A stretch of 60,079 nucleotides of DNA from Spongiactinospora gelatinilytica. Lineage in GTDB: Bacteria; Actinomycetota; Actinomycetes; Streptosporangiales; Streptosporangiaceae. This document shows positions 41,144 to 50,123 of this stretch, piece by piece; position 1 is the stretch's first letter; the number at the start of each line of letters is the position of its first letter. The translations under genes and the position numbers were made by a program. A model generated the notes under the pieces. That model was not told the origin of the DNA, did not search any database, and saw nothing but the letters and a program-made list of their open reading frames with translations. The stretch spans positions 1 through 60,079 of the forward strand of contig NZ_POUA01000002.1 of NCBI RefSeq assembly GCF_003236385.1. The letters are read 5' to 3'.

Positions 41144-42532
41144 GTGGGGTCACCCCTTCTCTTCTCTCGCCAGGGCGGTTCGTCGCCGGTGCGGGCATGG
41201 CTGGTTCTGAGCTGCCTGGCCATGTTGCAGTTCCTCATCGCGGTCGACGTGACCGTGGTCAACGTCGCGCTGCCGTCCATCGGCCACGATCTGGGCGCGG
41301 ACGCCCGCCGCCTGACATGGGTGGTCGTCGGGTACACGGTCACAGGCGGCGGCCTGCTGATGCTCGGCGGACGGCTCGGCGACCTGCTCGGCAGGCGGCG
41401 GGTACTGCTGGCGGGCACCGTCCTGTTCGGGGCGGCGTCGCTGCTGGCCGGCATCGCCCCGTCATTCACCCTCCTCGTGGCGGCGCGGCTGATGCAGGGC
41501 GCCGGTGAGGCGCTGGCGCTGCCCGCCGCCATGGCGGTGATCGTGCTCATGTTCCCCGAGGGGCCGCGCCGGTCGCGAGCGCTGGGTGTGTGGGCCGCGG
41601 TCGCGAGCAGCGGTCTGGTACTCGGCTTCGTGCTCTCCGGGGTGGTCACGCAGCTTCTGGGCTGGCGATGGATCTTCCTGGTGGCCGTTCCGTTCATCGT
41701 GTTCGTGCTGGCGGCCACGATCCTGCTGGTCCCCGCCGACCCGCTGGGCCGGCGCGTCCGGCTCGACCTGCGCGGGTCGGTGCTGCTGACCGCGGCGCCG
41801 CTGCTGTTCGCGCTGGGCGTCGTCGAGGCCGGGCAGGACGGCGGACTTGGCCGACTGTCGCCGGTGGCGCTGGCCGGGGCGGCGATCGCCGGGGTGCTGT
41901 TCGTCGTGACCGAACGCCGTGCGGCCGACCCGCTCATCCCTCCCGGATTCTTCCGCAACCGGGCCCGCGTCCTGGCCAACCTCGCGACCGCGCTGCTCAG
42001 CGCCGCCCTGTCCACCTCGTTTCTGCTGTTCACCTATCACCTGCAGAACCGGCTGGGGCTCAGCCCGCTGGCGGCCGGGCTCACCCTGCTGCCGTTGGCC
42101 GTCTCCCTCATCGCCGCCGCGACGTTCGTGCCACGGCTGCTCGGGCGGTGGGGGGCGCGCGTCTGCGCCGTCACCGGGATCGGGCTGACCGCACTGGGCA
42201 TGGCCGCCATCGCCGCCGCCCCTGCGGGGGCGCACGTTCTCGCGACGGTTTCGGCGATGGTGCTGATCGCGGCCGGGATGGGCTTCGGGCTCGTCGGCCT
42301 GCAGTACGCCGCCGTGACCGGCGTGACCGGAGACGACGCGGGGGCCGCCGCAGGCGTCCAGCGCGCGGCCGACCAACTCGGCGGTTCCACCGGGATCACG
42401 GTCTACATCGGCGTCGGTTTCGCTCCGGCCCTTGCCGGCATCGACCCGTTCCTCACGAGCAGCGCCCTTGCCATCGTGGGGCTCGCCGCCGCCGGGTTCA
42501 TCGCCTGGCGCATCGCCCTGCCCGCGCACTGA
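41144..42532 (+). CDS. MFS multidrug exporter, DHA2 (EmrB/QacA) family
   Basis: A 462-residue proton-driven drug exporter with 12-14 membrane helices. Family signatures: helix 1 motif LIAVDVTVVNVALPSIGHDL, motif A LGGRLGDLLGRRRVLLAGTV, motif B-type RLMQGAGEALALPAAMAVI and the antiporter motif C in ASSGLVLGFVLSGVVTQLLG. GTG 41144 is chosen: CGGAG lies about 8 nt upstream and the protein then matches the usual short N-terminus; GTG 41081 would add an atypical leader. It is preceded by the leader ORF and terminator, so expression is probably induced by translation stress. Substrates are unknown. Confidence 0.92.
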   Translation: MGSPLLFSRQGGSSPVRAWLVLSCLAMLQFLIAVDVTVVNVALPSIGHDLGADARRLTWVVVGYTVTGGGLLMLGGRLGDLLGRRRVLLAGTVLFGAASLLAGIAPSFTLLVAARLMQGAGEALALPAAMAVIVLMFPEGPRRSRALGVWAAVASSGLVLGFVLSGVVTQLLGWRWIFLVAVPFIVFVLAATILLVPADPLGRRVRLDLRGSVLLTAAPLLFALGVVEAGQDGGLGRLSPVALAGAAIAGVLFVVTERRAADPLIPPGFFRNRARVLANLATALLSAALSTSFLLFTYHLQNRLGLSPLAAGLTLLPLAVSLIAAATFVPRLLGRWGARVCAVTGIGLTALGMAAIAAAPAGAHVLATVSAMVLIAAGMGFGLVGLQYAAVTGVTGDDAGAAAGVQRAADQLGGSTGITVYIGVGFAPALAGIDPFLTSSALAIVGLAAAGFIAWRIALPAH

Positions 42533-42596
42533 GAGATCCGGCCCCGGCCTGGTGACCGGCGGGCATCGTGCCTTTGTTCAACGCGCTGACCTCCGG

Positions 42597-42995
42597 TCAC
42601 TGTGGCTTCCGGTGCAGGCCGGCCAGGCGGACGACGGCCGTGAACCCGTCGTCGGTGCCGGGCCAATGGGCGCGGACGGCGTCCAGGCCGGCCCGGCGTA
42701 CGACGCCGCGGAGCACGGCGGTGACGATGATGGCGTCGTCGGCGTAGCCCAGCTCGGGGATGAAGTCCGGGATCAGGTCGATCGGGAATGCCAGATAGGC
42801 CAGCAGCAGACCGAGCCGCACCCGCACCCCGCGCGGCAGGGTGCGGTCCGCGGCGAGCCGGCGGAGCAGACGCAGCACGTCCGGCAGCACGCGCAGCGCT
42901 TCGCGCAGCGGCCCGCCGCGCGGGCGGGCGATGAGCAGCGTGATGAGGAGCGCGAGCCAGGTGAACGCCAGGGCGGCGGCGATGCCGATGAGCAA
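42597..42995 (-). CDS. DUF1232 (YkvA-like) membrane protein
   Basis: A 132-residue protein. An N-terminal helix (IGIAAALAFTWLALLITLLI) is followed by a basic stretch and the DUF1232 core LLLAYLAFPIDLIPDFIPEL then GYADDAIIVTAVLRGVVRRA. The PIDLIPDFIP motif defines this widespread family, whose function is unknown. TTG 42995 with GGTGGGA upstream is the apparent start. The downstream tail ends HRKPQ. The gene is convergent with the MFS exporter, 64 bp away; no terminator hairpin stands out between them. Confidence 0.85.
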   Translation of the reverse strand: MLIGIAAALAFTWLALLITLLIARPRGGPLREALRVLPDVLRLLRRLAADRTLPRGVRVRLGLLLAYLAFPIDLIPDFIPELGYADDAIIVTAVLRGVVRRAGLDAVRAHWPGTDDGFTAVVRLAGLHRKPQ

Positions 42996-43016
42996 GGTCC
43001 CACCACAGCGAACCGG

Positions 43017-43409
43017 TCATGGCCGGTGCACCACGCGCGGCGGCGGTGTCTCGGTGATCGGGAGCAGTGCGGCCTCCTGGATCGCGGCGATCTTGGCAAG
43101 CCAGGTGCGGAAGCGTTCGAGGTCGGCCTCGGCGTAGGTGAGGCGGCTTGGTGCCCGTTCGCCGGCCGGTTCCTGCCGAAGCCCGGGCAGGCATTGTGGC
43201 ACCTCGGCGTCGCGGGCGGCGTTGAACTCGGCGATCACCGCCCGCTCCTCGGCCCGGGCGGCGAGCCGCCGGACCTGCTTGTGGACCTCCGGCCGGGCAG
43301 GGCAGGCAGATCGACTGCTGCAGGTACAACGCACCAAGTGAGCGCAGCTTGCGTCACACCTGGACCCGTAGCGTGCCCGCAACAGTCGCGGGTGCACGTC
43401 GTCTGTCAC
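43017..43409 (-). CDS. Hypothetical protein, possibly related to the ChrB N-terminal region
   Basis: A 130-residue frame. Its last 85 residues look genuine: HKQVRRLAARAEERAVIAEF, AARDAEVPQCLPGL and SRLTYAEADLERFRTWLAKI, a two-helix pattern resembling the C-terminal coiled part of chromate-resistance ChrB N-domains (YAE-x(5)-L-x-RLRRWL). The first 40 residues are rich in Cys, Arg and Ser and look non-coding, so the true start may be internal or the 5' part lost. It ends 21 bp before the DUF1232 start region on the same strand. The function is not established. Confidence 0.4.
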   Translation of the reverse strand: MTDDVHPRLLRARYGSRCDASCAHLVRCTCSSRSACPARPEVHKQVRRLAARAEERAVIAEFNAARDAEVPQCLPGLRQEPAGERAPSRLTYAEADLERFRTWLAKIAAIQEAALLPITETPPPRVVHRP

Positions 43410-43523
43410 ACGACCACGTTACGGGCGTTACAACGACTTGGGCCGGCCGAGTTCTCGTCAGCAGCGATGAGTTCTTCCCGTTTCGGGAGTCTTCACCTCA
43501 ACGACCATGACGAGAGGACTCCT

Positions 43524-44189
43524 GTGACCTACGACGAGACGAAAAGAGGGACCGGACGCGCGGCCGGCCTCTGGCCGTTGGTGCACGCCGAGCGGGCGGC
43601 CCTGGCGGCGGATCTGGCGGATCTGACCGATGAGCAGTGGGCGACGCGGTCGCTGTCCACCGCGTTGACTGTGCGCGAGGTACTGGCGCACCTCACCGCG
43701 GCGGCGAGCCTCAACGCCGTGCGGTGGATGGTGGGCGTGATCCGCTGCCGGTTCGATTTCGACAAGCAGGTCGCGATGCGGCTGGCCGAACAACTGGGCG
43801 CGAGCCCGGCCGAGACGCTTGAGCGGTTCCGCCGCGTCGTCACGAGCACCACCAAGCCGCCCCTCCCGATCATGGCGATGCTGGGTGAGACGATCGTGCA
43901 CGGCGAGGACATCCGGCGACCGCTGGGTATCCGGCACGAGTACCCGATCGGGACCGTCACCCGGCTGGCCGAGTACTACCAGGGCTCGGACCAGGTCGTC
44001 GCCGCCAGAAAACGGATCACCGGGCTGCGGCTCACCGCGACCGACGGTCCTTTCGCCACCGGTTCCGGCCCGTTGGTGTCCGGTACCACCCTGGTACTAG
44101 TGATGGCGATGACCGGGCGCTCGGTGTACTGCGACGAGCTTGACGGCGACGGCGTCGAGATCCTTCGCGGGCGGCGCGACCTGACGTGA
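43524..44189 (+). CDS. Mycothiol-dependent maleylpyruvate-isomerase-family protein
   Basis: A 221-residue DinB-fold protein of the actinobacterial MDMPI group, many of which use mycothiol and a divalent metal. The metal histidines are in REVLAHLTAAASLNAVRW and GETIVHGEDIRRPLGI; the C-terminal domain has FATGSGPLVSGTTLVLVMAM and GRSVYCDELDGDGVEILRGR. GTG 43524 has AGAGG 6 nt upstream. The substrate is unknown. A 103-bp gap with a complex palindrome separates it from the SPFH operon. Confidence 0.85.
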   Translation: MTYDETKRGTGRAAGLWPLVHAERAALAADLADLTDEQWATRSLSTALTVREVLAHLTAAASLNAVRWMVGVIRCRFDFDKQVAMRLAEQLGASPAETLERFRRVVTSTTKPPLPIMAMLGETIVHGEDIRRPLGIRHEYPIGTVTRLAEYYQGSDQVVAARKRITGLRLTATDGPFATGSGPLVSGTTLVLVMAMTGRSVYCDELDGDGVEILRGRRDLT

Positions 44190-44241
44190 CCCGGTGCTCC
44201 AAGCCCTTCCGCACGCCGGCCGGCCTTCCCCCGCCGCTCAA

Positions 44242-44270
44242 AAAGTGATATCACTTTGCTAGCAAAGTGA
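44242..44270. promoter_or_regulatory. Overlapping palindromic operator of the SPFH-RHH-GPP34 operon
   Basis: AAAGTGATATCACTTT (44242-44257) is a perfect 16-bp palindrome, and CACTTTGCTAGCAAAGTG (44252-44269) a perfect 18-bp palindrome sharing its right half. Together they give three AAGTGA half-sites (44243, reversed at 44251, 44265), 23 nt before the first gene's ATG. Arrays of short half-sites are typical targets of ribbon-helix-helix dimers, and such a protein is encoded in the operon. Confidence 0.75.
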
Positions 44271-44292
44271 AGTCACGTAGAAGGGACCGACG

Positions 44293-45243
44293 ATGGTGAA
44301 CACATCGGGCGAGGCCGCACTTGAGGCCGCCGTCGTGGAAATGCCCGCGCCGCGCACGAGCGAGCACCCCGTGCGGGCGGCCAACGGGTTCGTGATGCTG
44401 GGGGTGGCGACGGCGCTGACCCTTGCCGGGATCGCGCTGCTCGTCATGGGGATCGTCATGCTCGCCTCGGGGGCCGGGCAGGGCGGTATGTGGGTGGTCA
44501 TCGCGAGCGTCCTGGTGATCCTGCTCGGCTTCTCCACGTACTTCGGCCTCACCGCGGTGGCACCGGGCGAGGCCAGGGTGGTGCAGTTGCTCGGCCGGTA
44601 CGTCGGCACCATGCGCACCCCCGGCTTCCAGTGGGTCAACCCGATCACTGTGCGGCGGCGGGTGTCCACGAGGATCCGCAACCACGAGACGGGCGTGACG
44701 AAGGTCAACGACGCGGACGGCAACCCGATCCAGATCGCGACCGTGGTGGTCTGGCAGGTGCAGGACACCGCGCAGGCGGTCTTCGAGGTGGACGACTTCG
44801 TGGAGTTCGTGGCCATCCAGGCGGAGACGGCCGTGCGGCACATCGCGGGCAGCTACCCCTACGACGCGCACGGCGAGCCGAGGCTGTCACTGCGGGACAA
44901 CGCCGACGAGATCAACGAGCGGCTGTCCACGGAGATCGCGGCCCGGGTCGCCTCCGCCGGGGTGAAGGTCATCGAGTCGCGGATCATCCATCTGGCGTAC
45001 GCGCCCGAGATCGCCCACGCGATGCTGCGCCGCCAGCAGGCCGGGGCGGTGGTGGCGGCCCGGCAGCGGATCGTCGAGGGCGCGGTCGGCATGGTGGAGA
45101 TGGCGCTGGACCGGCTCGCCGAGCACGACGTGGTCGAGCTGGACGAGGAGCGCAAGGCGGCCATGGTGAGCAACCTGCTCGTGGTGCTGGTCGGTGACCG
45201 CGACACCCAGCCCGTGGTCAACACGGGCACCCTCTACCAGTAA
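44293..45243 (+). CDS. SPFH (stomatin/flotillin, band 7) domain membrane protein
   Basis: A 316-residue membrane scaffold protein. Two N-terminal helices ([20 protein letters not shown] and [20 protein letters not shown]) precede the SPFH domain: [60 protein letters not shown] and [21 protein letters not shown] coiled stretch follows ([20 protein letters not shown]). SPFH proteins form large membrane-associated rings or domains. AAGGGA lies 7 nt before ATG 44293. It is the first gene of a three-gene operon with an RHH protein (5-bp gap) and a GPP34 protein. Confidence 0.92.
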   Translation: MVNTSGEAALEAAVVEMPAPRTSEHPVRAANGFVMLGVATALTLAGIALLVMGIVMLASGAGQGGMWVVIASVLVILLGFSTYFGLTAVAPGEARVVQLLGRYVGTMRTPGFQWVNPITVRRRVSTRIRNHETGVTKVNDADGNPIQIATVVVWQVQDTAQAVFEVDDFVEFVAIQAETAVRHIAGSYPYDAHGEPRLSLRDNADEINERLSTEIAARVASAGVKVIESRIIHLAYAPEIAHAMLRRQQAGAVVAARQRIVEGAVGMVEMALDRLAEHDVVELDEERKAAMVSNLLVVLVGDRDTQPVVNTGTLYQ

Positions 45244-45248
45244 TCACC

Positions 45249-45521
45249 GTGGAGCGGAAGAAGATCCTGCTGCGCCTCGACCCGGTGGTCCACGACGCGC
45301 TGGCCAGGTGGGCGTCCGACGAGCTGCGCAGCACGAACTCCCAGATCGAGTTCCTGCTGCGCAGGGCCCTTTCCGAGGCCGGGCGCCTGCCCGACGGGGT
45401 GGGGCGGATGCGGCCACGCGGACGGCCGAAGAAGGCGCCGGGGGACGCCACAGAGGACGACGACACAGATCAGAAGGCAGAAGGGGAGCAGGCGGATGGA
45501 GACGGCGCGAGTGGAGCATAG
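45249..45521 (+). CDS. Ribbon-helix-helix (Arc/CopG-type) DNA-binding protein
   Basis: A 90-residue protein. The ribbon-helix-helix fold is in KKILLRLDPVVHDALARWAS and NSQIEFLLRRALSEAGRLP: strand with alternating residues, helix A, turn, helix B. The last 40 residues are Arg/Gly then acidic (GRPKKAPGDATEDDDTD) and probably disordered. GTG 45249 follows the SPFH stop by 5 bp. No toxin gene is adjacent, so it is more likely an autoregulator of the operon, binding the AAGTGA array, than an antitoxin (inference). It overlaps GPP34 by 26 nt in another frame. Confidence 0.85.
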   Translation: MERKKILLRLDPVVHDALARWASDELRSTNSQIEFLLRRALSEAGRLPDGVGRMRPRGRPKKAPGDATEDDDTDQKAEGEQADGDGASGA

Positions 45522-46149
45522 TGAGTCACTGACCCGATCGGCCTTCCTGCTGGCCTTCGACCTGCGGAAGGAGAAGCTGACCCAGCGGAGCGCGCTGGGC
45601 TACCTGCTGCGCGCGGCCACCCTCGCCGAACTACTGCTGGCGGGCAACCTGGCCGACGAGTCGGGCAAGGCGCGAGTGCTCACCGCCCCGGCCGCCGAGC
45701 CGGGCTCGCTGCGAGCCATCGTCTGGGAGCAGATCTCGAACGCGCCGCCCCGCTCGTGGCGGCGGTGGGTGCAGAAGGACAACGGCAAGGCGGTCCGCGT
45801 GGTACGCGACGAGCTGGCGGCGGCCAGGCTGATCAGCGTGGAGCGGCGCCGGATCCTGGTGTTCCCGGTCGAGCGGATCACGCTGCGCAAGGCGTACCTG
45901 TCGCGCAGGCTGGCCGAACGCGTCGGCCGGGCCATCCGCGGCGGCCGCCCGGTCGGGCACCTGGACGAGGACGTCCGCGTTCTGGCGGCGCTGGCCACGG
46001 CTGCCCGGCTCAAGACGGTGGCCCCCTCCTGGCGGGAGGCGCGCCCGCGCCGGGACCGGATCCGGCGGCTGTCCGCGCCCATCGAGCCGATCACGACCGC
46101 ATTGCGCAAGAGCGTCGAAGCGGCCGATTCGGCGAGCGCGGCCGGCTGA
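45496..46149 (+). CDS. GPP34-family (Golgi phosphoprotein 3-like) protein
   Basis: A 217-residue all-helical protein. The family core is present: LTRSAFLLAFDLRKEKLTQR, SALGYLLRAATLAELLLAGN, RVVRDELAAARLISVERRRI and LGxxx-type LAALATAARLKTVAP. Eukaryotic GPP34 (GOLPH3) binds phosphatidylinositol 4-phosphate; bacterial members, common in actinomycetes, are uncharacterised but probably bind anionic lipid. ATG 45496 lies inside the end of the RHH gene with GGAG upstream, so translation is coupled. Together with an SPFH scaffold it suggests a membrane-domain system. Confidence 0.85.
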   Translation: METARVEHSESLTRSAFLLAFDLRKEKLTQRSALGYLLRAATLAELLLAGNLADESGKARVLTAPAAEPGSLRAIVWEQISNAPPRSWRRWVQKDNGKAVRVVRDELAAARLISVERRRILVFPVERITLRKAYLSRRLAERVGRAIRGGRPVGHLDEDVRVLAALATAARLKTVAPSWREARPRRDRIRRLSAPIEPITTALRKSVEAADSASAAG

Positions 46150-46562
46150 CCGGCGTACCACGCGGCACCGAACGGCGACGCCGGTCGGCGGGCGGACCGG
46201 GCGTGCCCGATTGACCTTCGACGTCGTTTGTACTTTCGTTGTCATCAGGAGTGAACGCAGGCCCCGCGCACCGCACCTGACAACGGGAGCCACCGAACGC
46301 GATGTACGGCCTGTGCCGGACGATCCTGCGTTCGCCCTGATCGATGCAGAACCTGCGCAAGAGGCGGGCACCATCCCCGCCACCGGCACGACACCGTTCG
46401 GCCACGGCGATCGGCATGAATCGCCGGCATGCTCCAGGAATACGCACAGGCGTAACGTCGCCCGCTGGGAGGAGCGTGACCCGACCCCGGCCGCCCGCCG
46501 CGCGACCTCGCCGAACACGCCCGCGACCCCCATCGCGGCGTCCACCTCGTAGGAGGCATCAC

Positions 46563-47522
46563 GTGATCCGGACGATCAAGATCCTCGGCGCGGCACTCGC
46601 CGTGCTGCTGCCGGTCCTCGCCATCGGCGGCCCCGCGAAGGCCGCATCCGACCAAGGGGCCACACAGGTGGCGGCGTCCCCGACGCCCCCGAAGTACCCC
46701 ACGACGATCTCCTTACCGAACGGGTTCCGGCCCGAGGGCATCGCCACCGGCCCCGGCCCGTACGCCTACTTCGGCTCCCTGGGCGACGGTTCCATCTACC
46801 GCGCCGACCTGCGCGACGGAAGCGGCGCGATCATCAGCCCCGGGCCCGGGACGTCGTCGGTCGGGATGAAGACCGACCGGCGCGGGCGGCTGTTCGTGGC
46901 GGGTGGCGGGAGCGGTGGCGCGCGCGTCATCGACACCCGTACCGGCCGGATACTGGCCTCCTACCGACTGTCCAGCGTCCCGGCGCTGATCAACGACGTG
47001 GTCGTCACCCGGGACGCCGCCTACTTCACCGACTCCACCAACCCGGTCCTCTACAAGGTGCCGCTGAACGGCCGGCGGCTGCCCGACGCCGCGACACCGA
47101 TCCCGATCACCGGGGACCTGGTGTACCGGCCGGGCTTCAACGCCAACGGCATCACGCCGACCCCGGACGGCCGGGGCCTGATCGTCGTGCAGTCGAACAC
47201 CGGCGGCCTGTTCCGTGTGGACCCGTCCGGTGCGACCCGTCAGATCGACCTGCACGGTGAGACGCTGCCCGCGGGCGACGGGCTGCTGCTGCTCGGCCGT
47301 ACGCTGTACGCGGTGCAGAACCAGCTCAACTCCGTGGCCGTCATCCGGCTGAACGCGGAGGGCACCGAGGGCCACCTCGAGCGGCGGGTGACCGACCCCC
47401 GCTTCGACGTACCGACCACGGTGGCCGCCTTCGGAAACCGCCTGTACCTCCCCAACGCCCGCTTCTCCACCCCGCCGACCCCGGAGACGCCGTACACCGC
47501 CGTCGCGATCCCGCGCCCCTGA
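46563..47522 (+). CDS. Secreted SMP-30-like beta-propeller protein, second copy
   Basis: A 319-residue exported protein. GTG 46563 has a strong AGGAGG 6 nt upstream. Signal peptide: IRTIKILGAALAVLLPVLAI ending GGPAKAA. Blade repeats include FRPEGIATGPGPYAYFGSLG, GMKTDRRGRLFVAGGGSGGA, INDVVVTRDAAYFTDSTNPV and GNRLYLPNARFSTPPTPETP. It follows the same plan as the protein at 11356-12354 but the two differ too much for a recent duplication. The preceding 413-bp region (46150-46562) holds no gene I can support; TTGACC near 46211 may be part of a promoter. A hairpin follows the gene. Confidence 0.8.
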   Translation: MIRTIKILGAALAVLLPVLAIGGPAKAASDQGATQVAASPTPPKYPTTISLPNGFRPEGIATGPGPYAYFGSLGDGSIYRADLRDGSGAIISPGPGTSSVGMKTDRRGRLFVAGGGSGGARVIDTRTGRILASYRLSSVPALINDVVVTRDAAYFTDSTNPVLYKVPLNGRRLPDAATPIPITGDLVYRPGFNANGITPTPDGRGLIVVQSNTGGLFRVDPSGATRQIDLHGETLPAGDGLLLLGRTLYAVQNQLNSVAVIRLNAEGTEGHLERRVTDPRFDVPTTVAAFGNRLYLPNARFSTPPTPETPYTAVAIPRP

Positions 47523-47566
47523 GCCAGACCCTGCCCGGGGCCGTTCGTGATCGACGCTGACCAAGA

Positions 47567-47601
47567 GGTCGCGCTCGTGGCATCGGCTGGCGAGCGCGAC
47601 C
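47567..47601. terminator. Bidirectional hairpin between convergent genes
   Basis: GGTCGCGCTCG (47567-47577) pairs exactly with CGAGCGCGACC (47591-47601) around a 13-nt loop, between stops at 47522 (plus) and 47620 (minus). Confidence 0.75.
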
Positions 47602-47619
47602 CGGTCAGGTGCGGGAACC

Positions 47620-48275
47620 TCATGGCCTGATCAGCGAGGCATAGGCCGCGCGCACGTCCGCCGTGGACGACTTCACATACTTCTCCGAGGGCGGGCCGGG
47701 GTCGATGCCGTAGTAGGTGTAGTGGATGCGGGCGGGGCAACTGGAGCCGCCGATCTGGAGGCCGGTCCTGGACACGAGCTTCCCGGTCGGTACCTCATAG
47801 ACGCGCACGGAGACCTTTCTCTTCCGGAACGCCACCTTCTCCAGCGGGCCCACGGTGTGGATCGGCTCGTTGCGCACCGGCCCGCGCGGTGGGCCGTGGC
47901 GGCGTCCTGCTCGATGCGTGCGGCATCGATCCGCGGCGCACCGACGGCGACCAGGACCGGGACCACGACGCCGAGCGCGATCAGCCGCTGCCTTCCAGCC
48001 CCGTCGTGTGCTACGACCAGGTGCCCGGTGCGCCACGATCGCCCGCCCGCCAGGTACCAGCCGTGCACGGTGACGGCCGCCCACCACAGGAGCACCACCC
48101 CCTGGAACCACACGGCCCGCGCGACCAGGGCGTGGGTGATGACCAGCGCGATCGTGACCGATGCGATCCCGGCGGCGAGTCCGCGCCGCCCGAGCATCAG
48201 GTATCCGGCGCTGAGCAGGGAGGCGTTGGCGAGCGCCACGGCGTACGGGTCGCGGGCCGTGCGTCGCGTCCGTTT
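47620..48275 (-). pseudogene. Small membrane protein with a frameshift
   Basis: The minus strand first encodes RDPYAVALANASLLSAGYLM, LAAGIASVTIALVITHALVA and VVLLWWAAVTVHGWYLAGGR (three to four helices), then RQRLIALGVVVPVLVAVGAP in the same frame. Near 47885 the sense moves to another frame: EPIHTVGPLEKVAFRKRKVS, PTGKLVSRTGLQIGGSSCPA and IHYTYYGIDPGPPSEKYVKS, ending YASLIRP. No normal start precedes the first part; a TGA lies in frame just upstream, so the 5' end may be damaged too. If repaired it would be ~215 residues, with a membrane N-half and an exported C-half. Family unknown. Confidence 0.55.
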
Positions 48276-48425
48276 TGGCGCGATCCATCAGGATGGCCGC
48301 CGGAACCCCCCGGTATCGGATCCATGGTGGCACCCACCTCCCACGATCGTCGCGGACCGCATCCCGGCCAGGTCCCAAAAGTAGGCGCCGGCGCGGGGGA
48401 GGGGTCCCCGCGTTCGGGCGGGGGC

Positions 48426-49081
48426 TCAGAAGCGGCCGCTGACCAGGTCGGCGTCGTAGGCGAGCAGGGCCGCCTGGGTGCGGTTGGCGCAGCCGAGCTT
48501 GCCGAGCGGCCGGGACACGTACCCCTTGACCGTCGTCTCGCTGAGGAACAGCCGGGCGCCCGTCTGGGCGTTCGACAGGCCCTCGGCCAGGCAGGTCAGC
48601 ACGTCGATCTCACGCTCGGTCAGCTCGGCCACCAGGGCCTTGGCGGCCTGCTTGGCGGGCGCTTCCGGCGCGAACGTGGCGACCAGCCGCCGGGTAAGGG
48701 CCGGGGAGATGACGGCGTGCCCGTCGGCGGCCACCCGGACGACGTCGGTGAGGTCTTCAGGGTCGGTGTCCTTCACAGGAAGCCGACCGCGCCCGCGCGG
48801 AGCGCGCGGGCGACGTACTCGTCCAGGTCGAACGTGGTCAATATGATGATCTTGGGTGGTTCGGGGAGCGCGCAGGCGCGTTCGGTGGCGGTGAGGCCGT
48901 CCACGCCGGGCATGCGGATGTCCATCAGCACGACGTCCGGCCGCAGGCGCACCACCGCTTCGAGGGCCTCCGCGCCGTCGTACGCCTCGCCCACCACCTT
49001 CAGGTCGTCCGTGCGGGACAGGATCGCCCGCAGGTGGGCGCAGACCATGCGCTCGTCGTCCACGAGCAGGACCTCGATCAT
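48426..49081 (-). pseudogene. NarL-family response regulator, broken by a single missing base
   Basis: ATG 49081 gives a receiver domain: MIEVLLVDDERMVCAHLRAI, phospho-Asp in DVVLMDIRMPGVDGLTA, ending at RALRAGAVGFL and a TGA. One missing G at about 48778 (CTGTGAAG where CTGGTGAAG is expected) would restore VKDTDPEDLTDVVRVAADGH and the LuxR HTH ELTEREIDVLTCLAEGLSNA, then SETTVKGYVSRPLGKLG. Either the gene is recently inactivated or the base was lost in sequencing. The start overlaps the kinase stop (ATGA). The target genes are not evident; an MFS gene is divergent. Confidence 0.75.
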
Positions 49082-50078
49082 GCCCGGCCCCCGCCGGCCG
49101 GTACCGCGAGGCGCGGGCCGCCGCGGTCGGACGGCGGCGCGGTGTCCTTGCCCGGTAGTACGGCCAGCAGCTCGAAGCCGCCGTCGCCGGTGGGCTGCGC
49201 GCTGAACACGCCGCCGACCAGGTCCACCCGCTGCCGCAACCCCAGCAGGCCCGTGCCGGACGGCGGCAGGTCGCCGGGAACGCGCCCGGCGGCCGGCCAG
49301 TCGGGCGCCCGGTTGCGCACCGCACCCCGCCCTCGTGGCGGCCCAGCCGTACCTCGATCGGCGCGCCGGGCGCGTGCTTGCGCGCGTTGGTCAGCGCCTC
49401 CTGCACCACCCGGTACGCGGTACGGCTGAGCGGCGCCGACACCTCGATGGCCGCGTCCTGGTGCAGCGTTACCGGCAGCCCCGACTCGGCGACCAGGCGC
49501 GAGACGTCGAGCAGCGTCGGTGTGGGACTGAGCTCGGCCGATCCGCGGTCGTGCAGAACGCCGACCACCTCCCGCAGCTCGGCCAGGGCCCGCCTGCCGG
49601 TCGCCCGCAGGTCTTCGGCGGCCTCGCGCACCTCCTGTGTGGGCGCGGCCATGCGCAGCGAACCGGCCTGCAGCACCATCAGGCTGACGTGGTGGGTGAC
49701 CACGTCGTGCATCTCGCGCGCCAGGCGGGTGCGTTCCTCGGACCGGGCCTGCTCGACCCGGAGCCGCTGCTCGCGTTCGGCGCGTTCGGCCCGTTCGGCG
49801 AGCGCGGTGTTGAGGCGGCGCTGGGTGTCGGCGTACAGGCCGAGCACGGTGGCGGGCACCACGATGAGGCCGCAGATCGACAGCAGCGTCAGCACCTCGG
49901 CCGGCGTGCCGGCCTCCCAGGCGTGGCTGAGCACCAGCAGGGTCAGCGCGGCCGCCGCCACCAGCAGCCGCCGGTGGCCGCGGTGGGCACCGAGCGCGTA
50001 GAGCGCGAAGGGCGTGGCCAGCGGCACCTCGACGTAGCACAGCGGAATCAGCGCCAGCGCGACCGCGCGGCACCCCAT
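49078..50078 (-). pseudogene. NarX/DesK-type sensor histidine kinase, frameshifted and possibly N-terminally shortened
   Basis: From ATG 50078: membrane helices VALALIPLCYVEVPLATPFA and AAALTLLVLSHAWEAG, then the DHp helix with the phospho-His in LAREMHDVVTHHVSLMVLQA, and RTAYRVVQEALTNARKHAPG (N box). After HEGGVR near 49320 the frame breaks; the ATP-lid part GTGLLGLRQRVDLVGGVFSA continues in another frame to the stop at 49078. A missing G in CGGTG would explain it. The N-terminus has fewer helices than usual for this family. The kinase and the regulator downstream form one operon and carry the same kind of lesion. Confidence 0.7.
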
Positions 50079-50123
50079 CGGGGGCTCGTGCGGGCCCGGC
50101 GCGGCGCGTGAACATCGGTGCTC

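Noticed and set aside
45249-45521. Antitoxin of a toxin-antitoxin pair
   Set aside because: The ribbon-helix-helix protein has no small toxin gene next to it; its neighbours are SPFH and GPP34 genes, so autoregulation is the better reading.
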